Shown: one piece after another, positions 31,126-42,422 of the stretch
Layout of the letters: every line of letters begins with the position of its first letter
Position numbering within the stretch: the stretch's first letter is position 1
Assembly (NCBI GenBank): GCA_946406115.1
Contig: OX291562.1
Location: 1,084,001 to 1,148,000 of the forward strand
DNA from: Apoda limacodes
Lineage: Eukaryota > Arthropoda > Insecta > Lepidoptera > Limacodidae
Length of the DNA stretch: 64,000 nucleotides
Reading direction: 5' to 3'
The notes under the pieces: model-generated
The model's input: the letters and a program-made list of their open reading frames with translations, nothing else
The model's database searches: none
Told to the model about the DNA's origin: nothing
Position numbers and translations under genes: made by a program

Positions 31126-31867
31126 TAAATAAATAAACTTGTCAATACACAATTGAAATGGCGGGAATAGAAGTAGAGAAAACAACGGCGTCGCGAGATA
31201 GCGCCACAAAACTTGATATTGAGAATTTAGGAATTAAAAGTTTCGGCTGAACTTGTAATTGATCGCTTGTAGTGTTCGCGTATAGCGCGTTCGACAGAAT
31301 AGGCGCACTTTGTATGAGAAAAGCAAAATTTACAAAGAAAAAGCCCGTGGGAATAATTAAGGCCTTAGCAGCTGCTTTGCCTGCACGTAATGACACTGTT
31401 TACGAGTAAGTGTGATGAAAATAATGTTGAAATATGCTTTATACTACCCTTTGATCGCAATAGCCATTTCTGTCAATAGCCATTTGTCACTCAACTTATA
31501 GATAATAAATATAAATATAAATATTTTTTGGACATTACACACAGCGCCGGCCGTCTGGCCCCAAAGGAAGCAAAAGTTAATGTAATTAGTAGTAATATTA
31601 GAAATAATAAGCCATATTCTCACACATCTTTATAACGTAATCTTCAATTCATCAACTCCTCATTATTTGAAAGAACGTTTTCAATTTATTTCTTCATCAT
31701 ATGTCATTAATAATGTCAGTCTATATGTTACATATATAGAATGATATATTATAATTTATATATTATATATGACATTTATGAAGATATATATGTTGCATGT
31801 ATATGTAACTGTCTGCTATTTACTATTTTCACTACCGCACCAACTCTCCTTTATAATTTCCTCTACA
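31126..31867. other. No gene; GC-richer block at 31155-31400
   Basis: Contains a 30-codon plus-strand ORF from ATG at 31158 (MAGIEVEKTTASRDSATKLD...) and an opposing 84-codon minus frame. Neither is recognised. The rest is AT-rich with interspersed-repeat-like phrases (ggacattacacacagcgcc near 31530). Confidence 0.35.
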
Positions 31868-33795
31868 CAAAGGTTTTTGTAGCGTTGCCGACCCTTCAGA
31901 AATCTAAAAACTTCTTTCTTGAAGAACTCCATACTGTAATACTTGCAGAAAACCTTGGCAGGCAGGTCATTCCACAAGCACTGTACGCGATCATTTAGGT
32001 TCTAAAGTGTGAGAATGAATTCCCTGCCGTTGGCGAACGGTGCGATGGTAGAAAGTAGCCATGGGCATAATTTCGAACAATTCCTCAGAACACAACCCAT
32101 TGTACAAGCGGTAGAACACACACAGGGAGGCAAAGTATCTCCTCAGACTTAAGGGCTCGATCCGCAAGTTAGTTTGGAATCGTCGACAATTCTCACAGCC
32201 CGTCGTTGAACCGAGTCAAAAGGGCCAAGCTGGTATCCGGGTGCACCCGCCCAGAGATGGCAGCGGTACTCCATATGGAGCCGAACTTGCGACTTGTAAA
32301 GTAACATCCTTTGCCCCGACGTGAAGTACTGCTTCGGTATGTTGAGTACACCAAGTTTTTTGGACGCCAGCTTTACCTTATCTTGTAAATGATCTCGGAA
32401 CTGAACATCGCTGGAGATGTTGACACCAAGGATCCCAATGCTCTTGGAGATGGAGAGGGGAGAGTTCTGGAATTGTGGGACTACAGTGAATGGAGTTTTC
32501 TTAGCGGTGAACGCGCACACTTGTGTCTTTGTAGGGTTGAATCGGACCAAGTTTACCCGTACCCAGTCAGAGACCTTGGACAGTGTGGTCTCGATTTGAG
32601 ACACAAGTTCTCCGCGGTTTTCCTCCACAACGGAACGAGGGATGTTTGCACGACCCGTGTAAAAAGCGTCTCCAGTACTGTCATCTGCATAGCAATGTAT
32701 GTTGTTGATGTCCAACATGTCATTGATATGCAGTAGAAACAGCATCGGAGACAGTACAGAGGCTTGCGGGACACCAGCATTAATTTCCATGCTATCAGAG
32801 CAACTATCGTCAACTACGGTTCGTATGCCACAAAAACTAGCCACCCATTTGCACAAACCCTTGGGCACTCCGTAAGATGGCAACTTCGAAAGAAGACCCC
32901 GGTGCCAGACCCGATTGAACGCATTCGCTATCCAGGCTACATACCAATGCCTCCCAATGACTCTCAATTGCCCCATCGGTGTGTGAGATACACTAGAAAG
33001 ACACCAGTCGAGCGACCGTGGCGAAAGTCACTGACCAGGTCGTGTACTTCTAGGTATCTTAGAAGCTGCATGTTGATCACACGCTCCATCACCTTGGAGA
33101 GGAGAGAGGTAATAGCGAAAGGCGTTTAATTCGATGGATCTGATATTTCGCCCTTTTTGGGCACCGGGTGGACATTCGCAGTCTTTCATGAAGGCGGAAA
33201 TTGCCTAGTGTGGTAGGAAAGCGCGAAGAGGCGCTTGAGTACAGGAGATAACTCAGGAGCACACTGCTTAAACACCACCGTCTGGCCCACTCGACTTATG
33301 AACGTCTAGAGAAAGCAACGCCCGCCGGACCTCCCGCTGCGTTATGGAGATTTCCGGCATGGTCTTACCGCACCACGGTATAGTAGGTGGTACAGCGCCT
33401 TCATCGTTCATGTTCGAGTTCGAGGCAAAGAGACTGCCCAGTAGATCGGCTTTCTCTTTAGCACTATGGGCCAAGTCACCATCGGTCTTTCGCAGTGGTG
33501 GTAACGACGACTGGCAAAAGTTCCCTTCGGCAGCTTTGGCAAGCGACCAAAAAGCACGACTCCCAGAAGGATAGCTCGCAAGTCGCCCACCTATTTTGCC
33601 GATGAATTGGAATTTTGCTCTGGCTGTTGCTTTCTTACTGAACCTCGAGCCAGCATTCAATTTGCGTTTTAACTCAGAAATATTTGGATCCTTATTATTA
33701 CGAGCCGTGGTCCAAGCCTCACATGCAGTTTGGTTAAGAATTTTAGCTTTTCTGCAAGACCTATAAAACCACGGTCCTTTTTTGACGCCGGCAGC
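31868..33795 (-). mobile_element. LINE family 1 copy C, truncated at both ends
   Basis: Minus-strand copy covering the middle of ORF2 to near its end. It lacks the endonuclease (stops at 33795, in the segment matching gacgccggcagct of copy A) and lacks the 3' UTR and poly-A (starts at 31868). The 32149-32976 frame holds HCYADDSTGDAF with the catalytic Asp pair, and retains the segment deleted in copy A (VVEENRGELVSQIETTLS). Lesions include a deletion near WVASF-CGIRT, DIAKAFD replaced by IANAFN, and multiple frame changes between 32976 and 33268. Confidence 0.88.
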
Positions 33796-33799
33796 TGAA

Positions 33800-34037
33800 T
33801 ATATATGTGCAATAAAGTATAAGTATATTCATAGTAAGAGGTGTAATGGGTACCAGACAACGGATACAAATACATAAAAATTACTTTTTTTTTGTGAATA
33901 CATGCATATCATACATAAATAAACCCAGACTCAAGACAAACACAAATGTTTATATTATGACATAAATGATTGTCCAGTTCGGGAATCGAACCCACACCCT
34001 CTGCATAGCAGCTGGCCACACTACCAACTAGGCTGCT
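33800..34037 (-). mobile_element. tRNA-derived SINE
   Basis: On the minus strand a tRNA-like head starts near 34037, with an A-box-like tagttggtagtg (near 34019-34030) and a perfect B box GGTTCGATTCC (33992-33982). These are the internal RNA polymerase III promoter. A tRNA-unrelated body follows, with cttgagtctgggtttattta and tatccgttgtctggtaccc. It lies directly beside the truncated 5' edge of LINE copy C. Confidence 0.7.
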
Positions 34038-34040
34038 AGG

Positions 34041-34908
34041 AAGTCAGGATAATTTATTACTTTTATGAATGAAATAACAATGATAACAATACAAGTAATT
34101 ATACGTTACAAAGTATGCTTTTCCCAGATATCAATGTCCTTACTGTAATAATAAATTTATTAATAAATACATAATAATAGACTTTATAAGTATATTATAA
34201 GTAGCTAACGCCAGATGTGACGTAACTATTTGCAGGTCTGTTTGGTCTAAACTAGTCAGCCCACAGACAGCCCTTGGCCCTTGGCCCTTGGCACTTGGCT
34301 CCCGCGCGAGTCGCAGGTCGCACTATCAGCTCAGTTTCCTGCTAGACACTTGGCTAATTAGTCTTTCTACTCTAGTGTTCAGTTGATAATGCGTATGGTT
34401 AGGTATTAGACGTCACAACGAGGTAGGTATAGGACTAAGACATGCACCCGATTCCTAAATTACCCAGGAATACCCGGTTCTCTAAAAAATGGAAAAAATA
34501 AAATACGCAAGGATGTAAAGCCGTTCACTTTGTGCTGTACCCTAAAAAAGAATTTTTTCAATTTTATTTTACAATTTAGTCGGCCTAATTAATATGGGTA
34601 TGCAAAATTACAGCTTTCTAGTACTAATGGTCTCCGAGCTAAGTCGGGGACGGACATCGTGAAATTATAAGGGTTCCTTGTATACCACGGACTTACAAAA
34701 TTAGTCGTATTTAAAATGAACTAAACACTAAGAAAAGAAGTCAAGCGGAATAAAGTTTCCGAAAGAAAAGTTAGTTCAGAGTCAAAGTTAGTTTGTTTCA
34801 GTTTATCAAAGTCATCACAAATGTTGATTTCTACCGATAAAATCCGGCAAGAAACTCGATAGTTACTCTTACGCAAAAAAACATTTAGTAAACAACATAA
34901 TTAGTACA
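34041..34908. other. No recognised gene; small GC patch
   Basis: The 34260-34340 patch has three tandem cccttgg words (cccttggcccttggcccttggc) and an arthropod-initiator-like tcagtt at about 34330. A promoter is conceivable but unsupported. Confidence 0.3.
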
Positions 34909-35739
34909 TCTACTCTAATACCATAAAGAGGAAAGATTTGTATTTTTGTATGTATGTAACGAATAAACTCAAAAACTACTTAAATTCTTTCACCATTAGA
35001 ATGCTACATTATACATGAGTAACATAAGCTATATTTATAACAAGGTAAAATTAGGGTTCCCTACTGAAACTTTAATAATGTAACCCTAGGTGTAAAAAAT
35101 TTTGCCATAAAATCTTTTATCGCATGCGCTGCGGAAACTATTGATGATAGATCAAAAAAATGTTATACAATATTAAAGAACATATCAAAATTTATAAAAA
35201 CTTACCGATGCCATATGTCCAACCATTGTAGTTATGTCACTATAACTACTACTTATTTACATTTAAAAAGTTGACAGAAATGCCGACCAAATTCAGACCA
35301 TGTTATACATACCTTTGTATTAATCCTTATCCATAAATCATTAAATAAATCATTTCGTATTCAAGACTGTTTCAAATTTTCAATACCTGTTTTTTACTTA
35401 TTGAATTATTTAAATCGGACATTCCACACAAAGATATTACGAATTTAAAAATGTCAATCTAAACAAAACACTATGTAATAGAAAAATAAACGCCAACGCG
35501 CCGTGATAGGCTGATACGCGCGGTCGGCTCCCTCCGCAGCGGACGCAACCGACATTGAATATTTTGACTTGTTTCAAAGAAAAAAACTTTGAGAATAAAA
35601 ATAGGTTTATAGATAAAATATAAATTGTAATTTGAAAAAAAAACTACTTATGTCATGCGTAAAGATGCATTTACTACGTTTATCCTAAAATGTTTAAAAA
35701 ATAAAAGTCCATGTGTGCGAAGTCGGGACGGGTCGCTAG
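34909..35739 (+). mobile_element. Helitron-like element, decayed
   Basis: Starts TCTACTCTAATACCATAAAG, a decayed form of the start at 4941, with the same internal phrases (aaactactt, cattagaatgctac, gtaacataagctat). It ends gcgaagtcgggacgggtcgCTAG followed by T, typical of lepidopteran Helitron-like 3' ends. The two ends may belong to one element or to two fragments; the middle is unremarkable. Confidence 0.45.
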
Positions 35740-35744
35740 TATTA

Positions 35745-36385
35745 TCATAAAAAGAAATACAAATAGACCGGGAGACAGTGACACAAAATATTGAGTCATT
35801 TGTACCAGTATGGCGGTTCTTCAAGGGTCTAAACTACATAATGACGAAAAGAAAAATGATGGTCATAATTATAATGTACAATAATGGCCAATTAAAAAAT
35901 CTTTTTTATGTACATATTTACGTGGCTTGGGAATAAAAAAATTATTCCAATTTTTCAGTAGAAATATGTAAATTTAAAAAAAATATAATAATTGATGTAA
36001 ATGGTCTTTACTTAAGAAACAAATAACAGAAATAAAAAAAAAATTTAAAAGTACAGCAATAAAAACAGCTCCAGCGGATACTTGTAGATACGTTCCTCGG
36101 TAAGAACAAAGCTCCGCGAAACGGGCGAAACAATTTAACTTTCACGCCGAATAAAAGTCTAAGAGGGTAAGTTGGAGCATCGGCGCTGGGAATGGCTCGG
36201 AAATATTATGAAGTCCAATAAAAATATAAAAAGCTATTCCACGACTCGTTGGGTGGGTAATGTACGTAAGTGCATATCAAGCAATCAAAGTTTTATGTTA
36301 CTTTTGCAATAAGTTTTGTCTATAAAAAACTTTACGCCCCGTTTAGATATCCAAAATATTATTTGATAAAGTCAAGAAGTTTCGG
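35745..36385. other. AT-rich, no recognised feature
   Basis: No coding frame recognised. A short GC-richer segment at 36060-36190 ends in a donor-like gaggGTAAGT at about 36167-36173, but has no convincing acceptor. Confidence 0.3.
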
Positions 36386-36389
36386 AGAT

Positions 36390-36582
36390 GCTTTCCTTTG
36401 CTAACGCTTAAGCTGTGGGACGAACTTTCTGCTGAAGTTTGCTCTTCATGGGGTTCTTCAAGAAAGGTAGTCAGATTTTTGAATAGTCGGCAACGTGCGG
36501 GTAATTGCCCCGGTGTTGCAAACTTCCACAGAGTGCGGTGACTGCCTAGCATCAGGCGTGCGAGCTGCAACCTTGTTTGTGT
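36390..36582 (+). mobile_element. LINE family 1 copy G, degraded 3' fragment
   Basis: ctaacgcttaagctgtggga, gttcttcaagaaaggtagt and cggcaacgtgcgggta match, with decay, the end of ORF2 and the 3' UTR of copy E (gaacgcttaagttgtggaat, gttcttcaagaaagaag, cggcaacgcgcaagtga). There is no poly-A. Confidence 0.75.
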
Positions 36583-37680
36583 GTGTTGTTCCGTTAAGGT
36601 TCATTATTCCAATTTACAATGCTGTAAATTCATAGCTTATCAACAATCGTCTTCTTTGCAATTCTATTGGATGTCACTATCATGTACTTTACTTATAAGT
36701 AAATTAAGATTGTACCTGTCTTACGAGTATGCTAGTTAAACAGTCATCATCCAGTCGCAGGCCATATACCAAATACTAAAGGTTGGCCCTCCTTGTTTTA
36801 GGGTTCTGTACCTAAAAAAGAAAATGGAACCCTTATAGAATCACTTTTTCTCAGAAACGCGTGAAGGTATCAAGTTGAAATTTATATCAAATACTAAGGT
36901 CTACGGTCCCTTAAATCTGTAAAAACAATTAAGCTTATAAGTCAACGCAATAAAAAAATACAGCCACAATTCGGCCATTTTTGCATATTTCGGCATTCAC
37001 AAATATATCAATATCAAAACCTACTTACTGTTGTTCAGAATCTTTTTGACACAAAGCAAGGTCTTACATCACAAATGGAGGGAAAAATCTGAAATGCGTT
37101 AATTTTAAATTATAACACATTAAAAAAAAAAGTTTGCCTGTCTGCCTGTCAAGATCCTTCTAAGTCAGTGCAAAAAAAATAATTCCAAAATCCAAAACCT
37201 GATTGTTCGGTAAAGATAAGCGATGCCGCATCGACTTTCACTTGGTACGACATTGACCGTACGCCGGCTCACGGCCAGCGTGCAAATTAGTTCTAGAAGA
37301 GTGGGGAACTTCACATGCAACGTGAAGGAGTAGTGCCTTTATGTTACGACCTGATTTAGCATATTGTTGGAAAGCATGTTTAGTGAGGAAATATTTGAAT
37401 TGTTGGCATTGGATGGATTTCTTCTCGTCCGGCATTTTCCTTTTGAGATTCCAACATGGCGGCGGTAGACTGACGACACGGCGACGACGGCGAAACGTGG
37501 TGTTGCGGTGCGATGGTTTCTGTCACTTCAATTCTGACACCATGTTATGGTGGGAAGTGATTAGGTTCTTGACATGACGAAGCGAGCAACCAGTTTGAAA
37601 GACTTATATTAAATAGTAATTTGTACATGACGCAAGGCGGCCATCAGCCCAAGTTGCCTCGCAGGGCCATAGAGTAATAA
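36583..37680. other. No supported gene
   Basis: Non-coding, with agggttctgtacctaaaaaag at about 36809, a phrase of common lepidopteran repeats. Two opposing frames at 37238-37577 overlap a GC-richer block (ggcggcggtagactgacgac). Neither has a recognised domain. Confidence 0.35.
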
Positions 37681-37689
37681 GTCATAGAC

Positions 37690-38265
37690 TATGTGACAAA
37701 TCTATGAGAGTGTAGGTTTGATTTCCTTGCCATTGAGCCCATCACTTACAGTAAAACTATAAGCGTTTACATTTAATTTCCTCCGGTGATCACATCTCAT
37801 ACTATAAATCTATGAGTGTGTAGATTTAATTTTCTTGACCTCTCATACTGTAAATCTATTAGCGTGTAGGTTTGATTTTCTTGCCAGTGAGCCCATCTCA
37901 TACAGTAAATCTATGAGCGCGTAGGTTTGAATTTCTTGCCAATGAGACCATCTCTTACAGTAAATCTATGAGCGTGTAGGTTTGATTTCCTTGCCAATGA
38001 GCCCATCTCTTACAGTAAATCTATGAGCGCGTAGTTTGATTTTCTTACCAGTGAGCCTATCTCTTACAGTAAATCTATGAGCGTGTAGGTTTGATTTTCT
38101 TGCCAGTGAGCCCGTCTCTTACAGTAAATCTATATGTGTGTAGATTTGATTTTCAAGCCAGTGAGCCCATCTCTTACAGTAAATCTATGAGCGTGTTGAT
38201 TTGATTTCGTTTTTGGTGAACCCATCTCATACTGTAAATCTATAGGCGCGTAGATTTTTTTTCTT
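37690..38265. repeat. Degenerate ~55-bp minisatellite, about 10 units
   Basis: gtaaatctatgagcgtgtag recurs at about 37705, 37805, 37855, 37907, 37962, 38017, 38071, 38127, 38182 and 38238, with a linking ttgattttcttgccagtgag segment. Units diverge at many sites, unlike the exact arrays. No coding role is seen. Confidence 0.85.
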
Positions 38266-38765
38266 ACAACGTAACGTTCCACTAAAAAATAATTTGCGAT
38301 ATGCAGTCCATAAATATTTTTACGTATTAAATTTTGGTTGAGAACATTCCCACCCACTGGCAAAATAGGTTTCAGAGTTCCATTAATTATTTCTTTTGAA
38401 ATATAAACAAACCAATCAAACTTCATTGAGATTTACTTCGCAATAATCGTTTTTTTTTGCATCAAATAGGCATCTAAAGTCTTTATCACACAAAAGTGGA
38501 AATACCATTAGGTATATACAAAAATCGTTCTTAAAATTATAATATTGCAAGCGAGCACCTAAACGGTCGCGTAAACAACCAAAACTATTACAATACCAAT
38601 GCAATAAATACATTAATGCTGATTCATTTTGTAAAGAATTGATCGTGCTGTGTGTGAGTAATGCTATTGTTATATATTTAAAGGTAATTTGTAGATAATT
38701 TAGCTGACACCAGTCCTCCCGTGACCACGGTTTAAGTCGTGAATAACATAAAACCGTTTGTAGCT
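38266..38765. other. AT-rich, no recognised feature
   Basis: Two minus-strand frames (38130-38426, 38416-38613) are open but have no recognised motif. Confidence 0.35.
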
Positions 38766-38767
38766 AC

Positions 38768-38860
38768 AGCAGACGCGGTGGGCGCAGCGGCAGAGAATGG
38801 TGCCCGCCAATTGACGCTTCCGGTTCAAGTCTCGTCGAGGCAAAAAACACTTATATATTG
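38768..38860 (+). mobile_element. Possible tRNA-derived SINE head
   Basis: gtgggcgcagcggcagagaa resembles an A box region, and ggttcaagtctc about 45 bp later resembles a B box (GGTTCRANTCC with a mismatch). An A-rich run follows. Too short and imperfect for a firm call. Confidence 0.35.
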
Positions 38861-39061
38861 CAACATGCAATTTGTTGTAGCTACTATTTTTTTAAGTTAT
38901 AACAACAATATTGATAAAAAAATCGTTTCGGCTTCATGTCAGAGATGTGTCGAGTAAACCAGTTAAAATATCGTTTTTGTTTTGTGCGGATTGGACGATT
39001 ATTTATTTATACATACTGTAGTAGCAAGTAAATGCAATGTGTAAGGGCAATCCATATCCAT

Positions 39062-39180
39062 ACTAATATTATAAATGCGAATTTTACTCTGTCTGTCTGT
39101 CTGTTACATCTGTCAGTAAGTAACTCAGCTTAAACTTCATTAGTATAATTAAGAAGTTGACGTAAGTATCCCACGCCGAT
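39062..39180 (+). mobile_element. Helitron-like fragment
   Basis: Begins tactaatattataaatgcga and contains ctgtctgtctgtctgtta, the start of the same element type as the next copy. It breaks off with gccgataacca, which is near-terminal sequence in the copy at 40290. Probably an internally deleted copy, head-to-tail with the next. Confidence 0.55.
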
Positions 39181-39221
39181 AACCAAATGAATATTATAAA
39201 TGCGGAAGTATCATTGTCTGT

Positions 39222-39981
39222 CTTTTTTTATATATACCACTAAGGAGGCAAACAAGCTTACGGTCCCGCCTGATGGTAAGCGGTCACCGTAGCCTATGGA
39301 CGCTTGTAACACCAGGAGTATCACTCGCGTGTTGGCGACCCTTTAAAAATCTAATAACTTCTTTCTTGAAGAATCCCATAATGTAGTCCAGGGTTTCTCA
39401 ACCATTTTGAAGTCGCGCCTCCCTCATGACTTGCGAAAATCTTCACGCCTCCCTTACTTAAATTATTTGATTCTTCGATTAACGCAGCTCTTCGAAGTAA
39501 AAGAAAAGAGAAGTAAAATAGTTCTTATAAATAAAATGAATATACAGTATTTTAAGCCTTTATTTAAGCACTAGAGGGCGAGCTGTTATGTTTCCAAGCC
39601 GCTCCCACAATCAATTTTATAAAGTCACTTCTATAATTCGAATTTTACAGTCTTTGTCGCTCATGCGATTTGCGACTTGCAACTATTAATGCTAGTTAAC
39701 ATAATCTTAAAAAGGTTGAAAAAAAACAGTCTTTAGGAACTAATAATATCATGGACATTCCGGTGTACTTTAAGAATTCTAAAAGTATTTTTTTATATGA
39801 AGAACTTTTATTTGAAGCTATATGCGTATTGGGTAGTTACCAGGCAAGTAACGTTAATCTTGTTGTCTATTTTATGAGTCTAGTCTAGTAGGTAATTTTT
39901 TTACTATCTAATGCTTCGCGCCCCCCAAGGGGGGCGCGCCCCACCGGTTGAGAAGCGCTGCTGTAGTCCTAAGAGAAAACC
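39222..39981 (-). mobile_element. LINE family 1 copy D, carrying a hAT insertion
   Basis: Minus-strand 3' fragment: oligo-T at 39223-39229, the family 3' UTR and the extreme C-terminal ORF2 region. It is interrupted at 39389-39960 and ends at agagaaaacc. It is flanked by a 7-bp duplication TGTCTGT (39215-39221 and 39982-39988) from the host Helitron-like element. Heavily 5'-truncated and inactive. Confidence 0.8.
39389..39960. mobile_element. Non-autonomous hAT-type DNA transposon
   Basis: A 572-bp insertion with terminal inverted repeats CAGGGTTTCTCAACC / CAGCGCTTCTCAACC (13 of 15 matching). It is flanked by an 8-bp duplication: ctgtagtc on the right and atgtagtc on the left, where other LINE copies have ctgtagtc. 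Eight-base duplications and CAGNG...TTCTCAACC ends are hAT hallmarks. A perfect 10-bp GC hairpin (39917-39926/39929-39938) lies just inside the right end. There is no transposase. Confidence 0.8.
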
Positions 39982-40332
39982 TGTCTGTTAACTCTTTATG
40001 CTTAAACTGCTGTACCGATCAAGATGACATTCTGCATGGAGATATTTTGAGTCCCGGGGAAGGACATATAGGCTACTTGAAAACGTCAAGTGTGAGCCGG
40101 TTTTTTTTTATAATTGAGGAGTTGCCGTAATATTCGCACCGATATCCGAATTTAGGGCGGATGAAACCCCGGGAAAATTTGCCATAGAGATAGATTTAAT
40201 CCGGAGGAATGACATAGGCTACTTGAAAACGTCAAGTGTAAGTCGGTTTTTTGTCTAAATTTAAGGAGTAGCCGTTGAAATCCTACACCGATAACCGAAT
40301 TTTGGGCTGGTGGAATCGCAGGCAAAAGCTAG

Positions 40333-40664
40333 TGTATATTAGAAATGCGAAAGTGTCTCCGTCTGTCTGTTTGTTACCTGTGTTTGGTGTAGTTGTGAGG
40401 TTCAATTGTCCGTTATTGATGCAGTTGTTACAGCAGCGCTGTCGGTACGATGCATATCGTAAGGTCGCTACTGTTTTAAAACAACCCCATTACAAAATAT
40501 ATCAGGGACTTATTGGAAACAGTTTTGAGTACGCCAGATTCTGAAAAGAACAATGTATGCAAGAAGGTCTCATCTCTCGAGACCCGTCAAAGTACTTGCA
40601 TCCCTTTTTTTTATCGAATTCCATATTCTGGTGTACTCTAGACTTTACCCAATAAGCGCCTAGA
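40333..40664. mobile_element. Start of a third Helitron-like copy, then nothing
   Basis: Directly after the CTAG at 40329-40332 comes tatattagaaatgcgaaagtgt and ctgtctgtttgttacctgt, a new copy start (to about 40400). The rest, to 40664, shows no feature; an 89-residue frame (40275-40544) has no recognised motif. Confidence 0.45.
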
Positions 40665-40668
40665 ACGT

Positions 40669-40707
40669 TCACTCCACACCAAGCGCTTTAAAACCTTCCC
40701 CCACGCA
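40669..40707. repeat. Left arm of an inverted repeat flanking LINE copy E
   Basis: tcactccacaccaagcgctt... is, with a few mismatches, the reverse complement of 42423-42463. Confidence 0.65.
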
Positions 40708-40722
40708 CATATGGACACACTC

Positions 40723-42349
40723 CATAACGCAGCGGGCGGGCGGGCGTTGCTCTCTCTAGACGTTCATAAGTCGAGTGGGCCAGACGGTATACCAGCAGTG
40801 GTGCTTAAGCAGTGTGCTCCTGAGTTATGTCCTGTACTCACGCGCCTCTTCGCGCTTTCCTACCACACTAGGCAATTTCCGTCTTCATGGAAGACTGCGA
40901 ATGTGCACCCGGTGCCCAAAAAGGGCGATAGATCAGATCCATCGAATTACAGGCCTATCGCTATTACCTCTCTCCTCTCTAAGGTGATGGAGCGTGTGAT
41001 CAACACACAGCTTCTAAGATACCTAGAAGTACACGATCTGGTCAGTGACCGTCAATATGGCTTTCGCCACGGTCGCTCGACTGGTGACCTTCTAGTGTAT
41101 CTCACACACCGATGGGCACTAGCCATTGAGAGTCAGGGGGAGGCATTGGCATGTAGCCTGGACATAGCGAAGGCGTTCGATCGGGTCTGGCACCGCGGTC
41201 TTCTATCGAAGTTGCCATCTTACGGAGTGCCCGAGGGTTTGTGCAAATGGGTGGCTAGCTTTTTGTCCGGCAGACGCATACGAACCGTAGTTGACGGTAG
41301 TTGCTCTGATAGCATGGACATTAATGCTGGTGTCCCGCAAGGCTCTGTGCTGTCTCCTACGCTGTTTCTACTGCATATCAATGACATGTTGGACATGAAC
41401 AACATACATTGCTATGCAGATGACAGTACTGGAGACGCTTTTTACACGGGTCGTGCAAACATCCCTCGTTCCGTTGTGGAGGAAAACCGCGGAGAACTTG
41501 TGTCTCAAATCGAGACCACACTGTCCCAAGTCTCTGATTGGGGACGGGTAAACTTGGTCCGATTCAACCCTACAAAGACACAAGTGTGCGCGTTCACCAC
41601 GAGAAAACTCCATTCACTGTAGTCCCACAATTCCAGAACACTCCCCTCTCCATCTCCAAGAGCATTGGGATCCTTGGTGTCGACATCTCCAGCGATGTTC
41701 AGTTCCGAGATCATTTACAAGATAAGGTGAAGCTGGCGTCCAAAAAACTTGGTGTACTCAACAGAGCGAAGCAGTACTTCACGTCGGGGCAAAGGTTGTT
41801 ACTTTACAAGTCGCAGGTTCGGCCCCATATGGAGTACTGCTGCCATCTCTGGGCAGGTGCACCCGGATACCAGCTTGGCCCTTTTGACTCGGTTCAACGA
41901 CGGGCTGTGAGAATTGTCGACGATTCCAAACTCACTTGCGGTATCGAGCCCTTAAGTCTGAGGAGAGACTTTGCCTCACTGTGTGTGTTCTACCGCTTGT
42001 ACAATGGGTTGTGTTCTGAGGAATTGTTCGAAATGATGCCCACGGCTACTTTCTACCATCGCACCGCTCGCCATCGGCAGGGAATTCATTCTCACACTTT
42101 AGAACCTAAATGGTCGCGTACAGTGCGGTTTCAGAGAAACTTCCTCCCGCGAACGCTTAAGTTGTGGAATGAGCTCCCTGCCAAGGTTTTCTGCAAGGAC
42201 TACAGTATGGAGTTCTTCAAGAAAGAAGTTATTTGATTTCTGAAGGGTCGGCAACGCGCAAGTGATACCCCTGGTGTTGCAAGTGTCCATAGGCTACGGT
42301 GACCGCTTACCATCAGGCGGGCCGTAAGCTAAAGTAAAAAAAAAAAAAA
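40723..42349 (+). mobile_element. LINE family 1 copy E, best-preserved RT copy
   Basis: A plus-strand copy, 5'-truncated just before the RT motif SSGPDGIP, ending with the complete 3' UTR (gtgaccgcttaccatcaggc) and an oligo-A tail at 42335-42349. It lies between the two arms of an inverted repeat. It is the youngest-looking family 1 copy: only one frameshift interrupts the RT, plus a small deletion near its 5' end. Confidence 0.9.
40740..42236 (+). pseudogene. LINE family 1 ORF2 (RT to C-terminus), single frameshift
   Basis: The first frame (to 41622) has HKSSGPDGIPAVVLKQ, NYRPIAITSLLSKVMERV, YGFRHGRSTGD, SLDIAKAFDRVWHRG, GVPQGSVLSPTLF and HCYADDSTGDAF with intact catalytic Asp residues. A one-base deletion near 41600 (compared with copy C) shifts to the second frame (about 41605-42236). 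That frame continues TPFTVVPQFQN, ASKKLGVLNRAKQYF, YCCHLWAGAPGYQLG and ELPAKVF. The endonuclease is absent. No function without the 5' half. Confidence 0.88.
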
Positions 42350-42422
42350 CATCAACGCGCATCTGAGCTCAAGAAAATTACCAAACCTTTGAAATACCTT
42401 AAAATCGGATGTACGCGACGTC

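Larger units (their letters stand above)
39186..40332 (+). mobile_element. Helitron-like element interrupted by a LINE
   Basis: Pieces 39186-39221 and 39982-40332 join across a LINE insertion. The left piece starts atattataaatgcggaagt. The right piece continues tgtctgttaactctttatgc, aaactgctgtaccgat and ggaaggacatataggctac. It ends ggcaaaagCTAG followed by T. An internal block of about 150 bp (ggctacttgaaaacgtcaag...) is present twice (about 40066 and 40210). There is no coding capacity. Confidence 0.65.

Noticed and set aside
33960..34040. Functional tRNA gene
   Set aside because: A- and B-box-like sequences are present, but no cloverleaf closes and the head is followed by a SINE body that recurs at 30426-30600.
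36060..36175. Host exon ending at a gaggGTAAGT donor
   Set aside because: The upstream acceptor lacks a pyrimidine tract and the short peptide has no recognised similarity; a chance donor is more likely.
37238..37577. Opposing 65- and 78-residue frames as a small gene
   Set aside because: Neither has a recognisable domain or splice context, and both use a GC-richer, repeat-like block.
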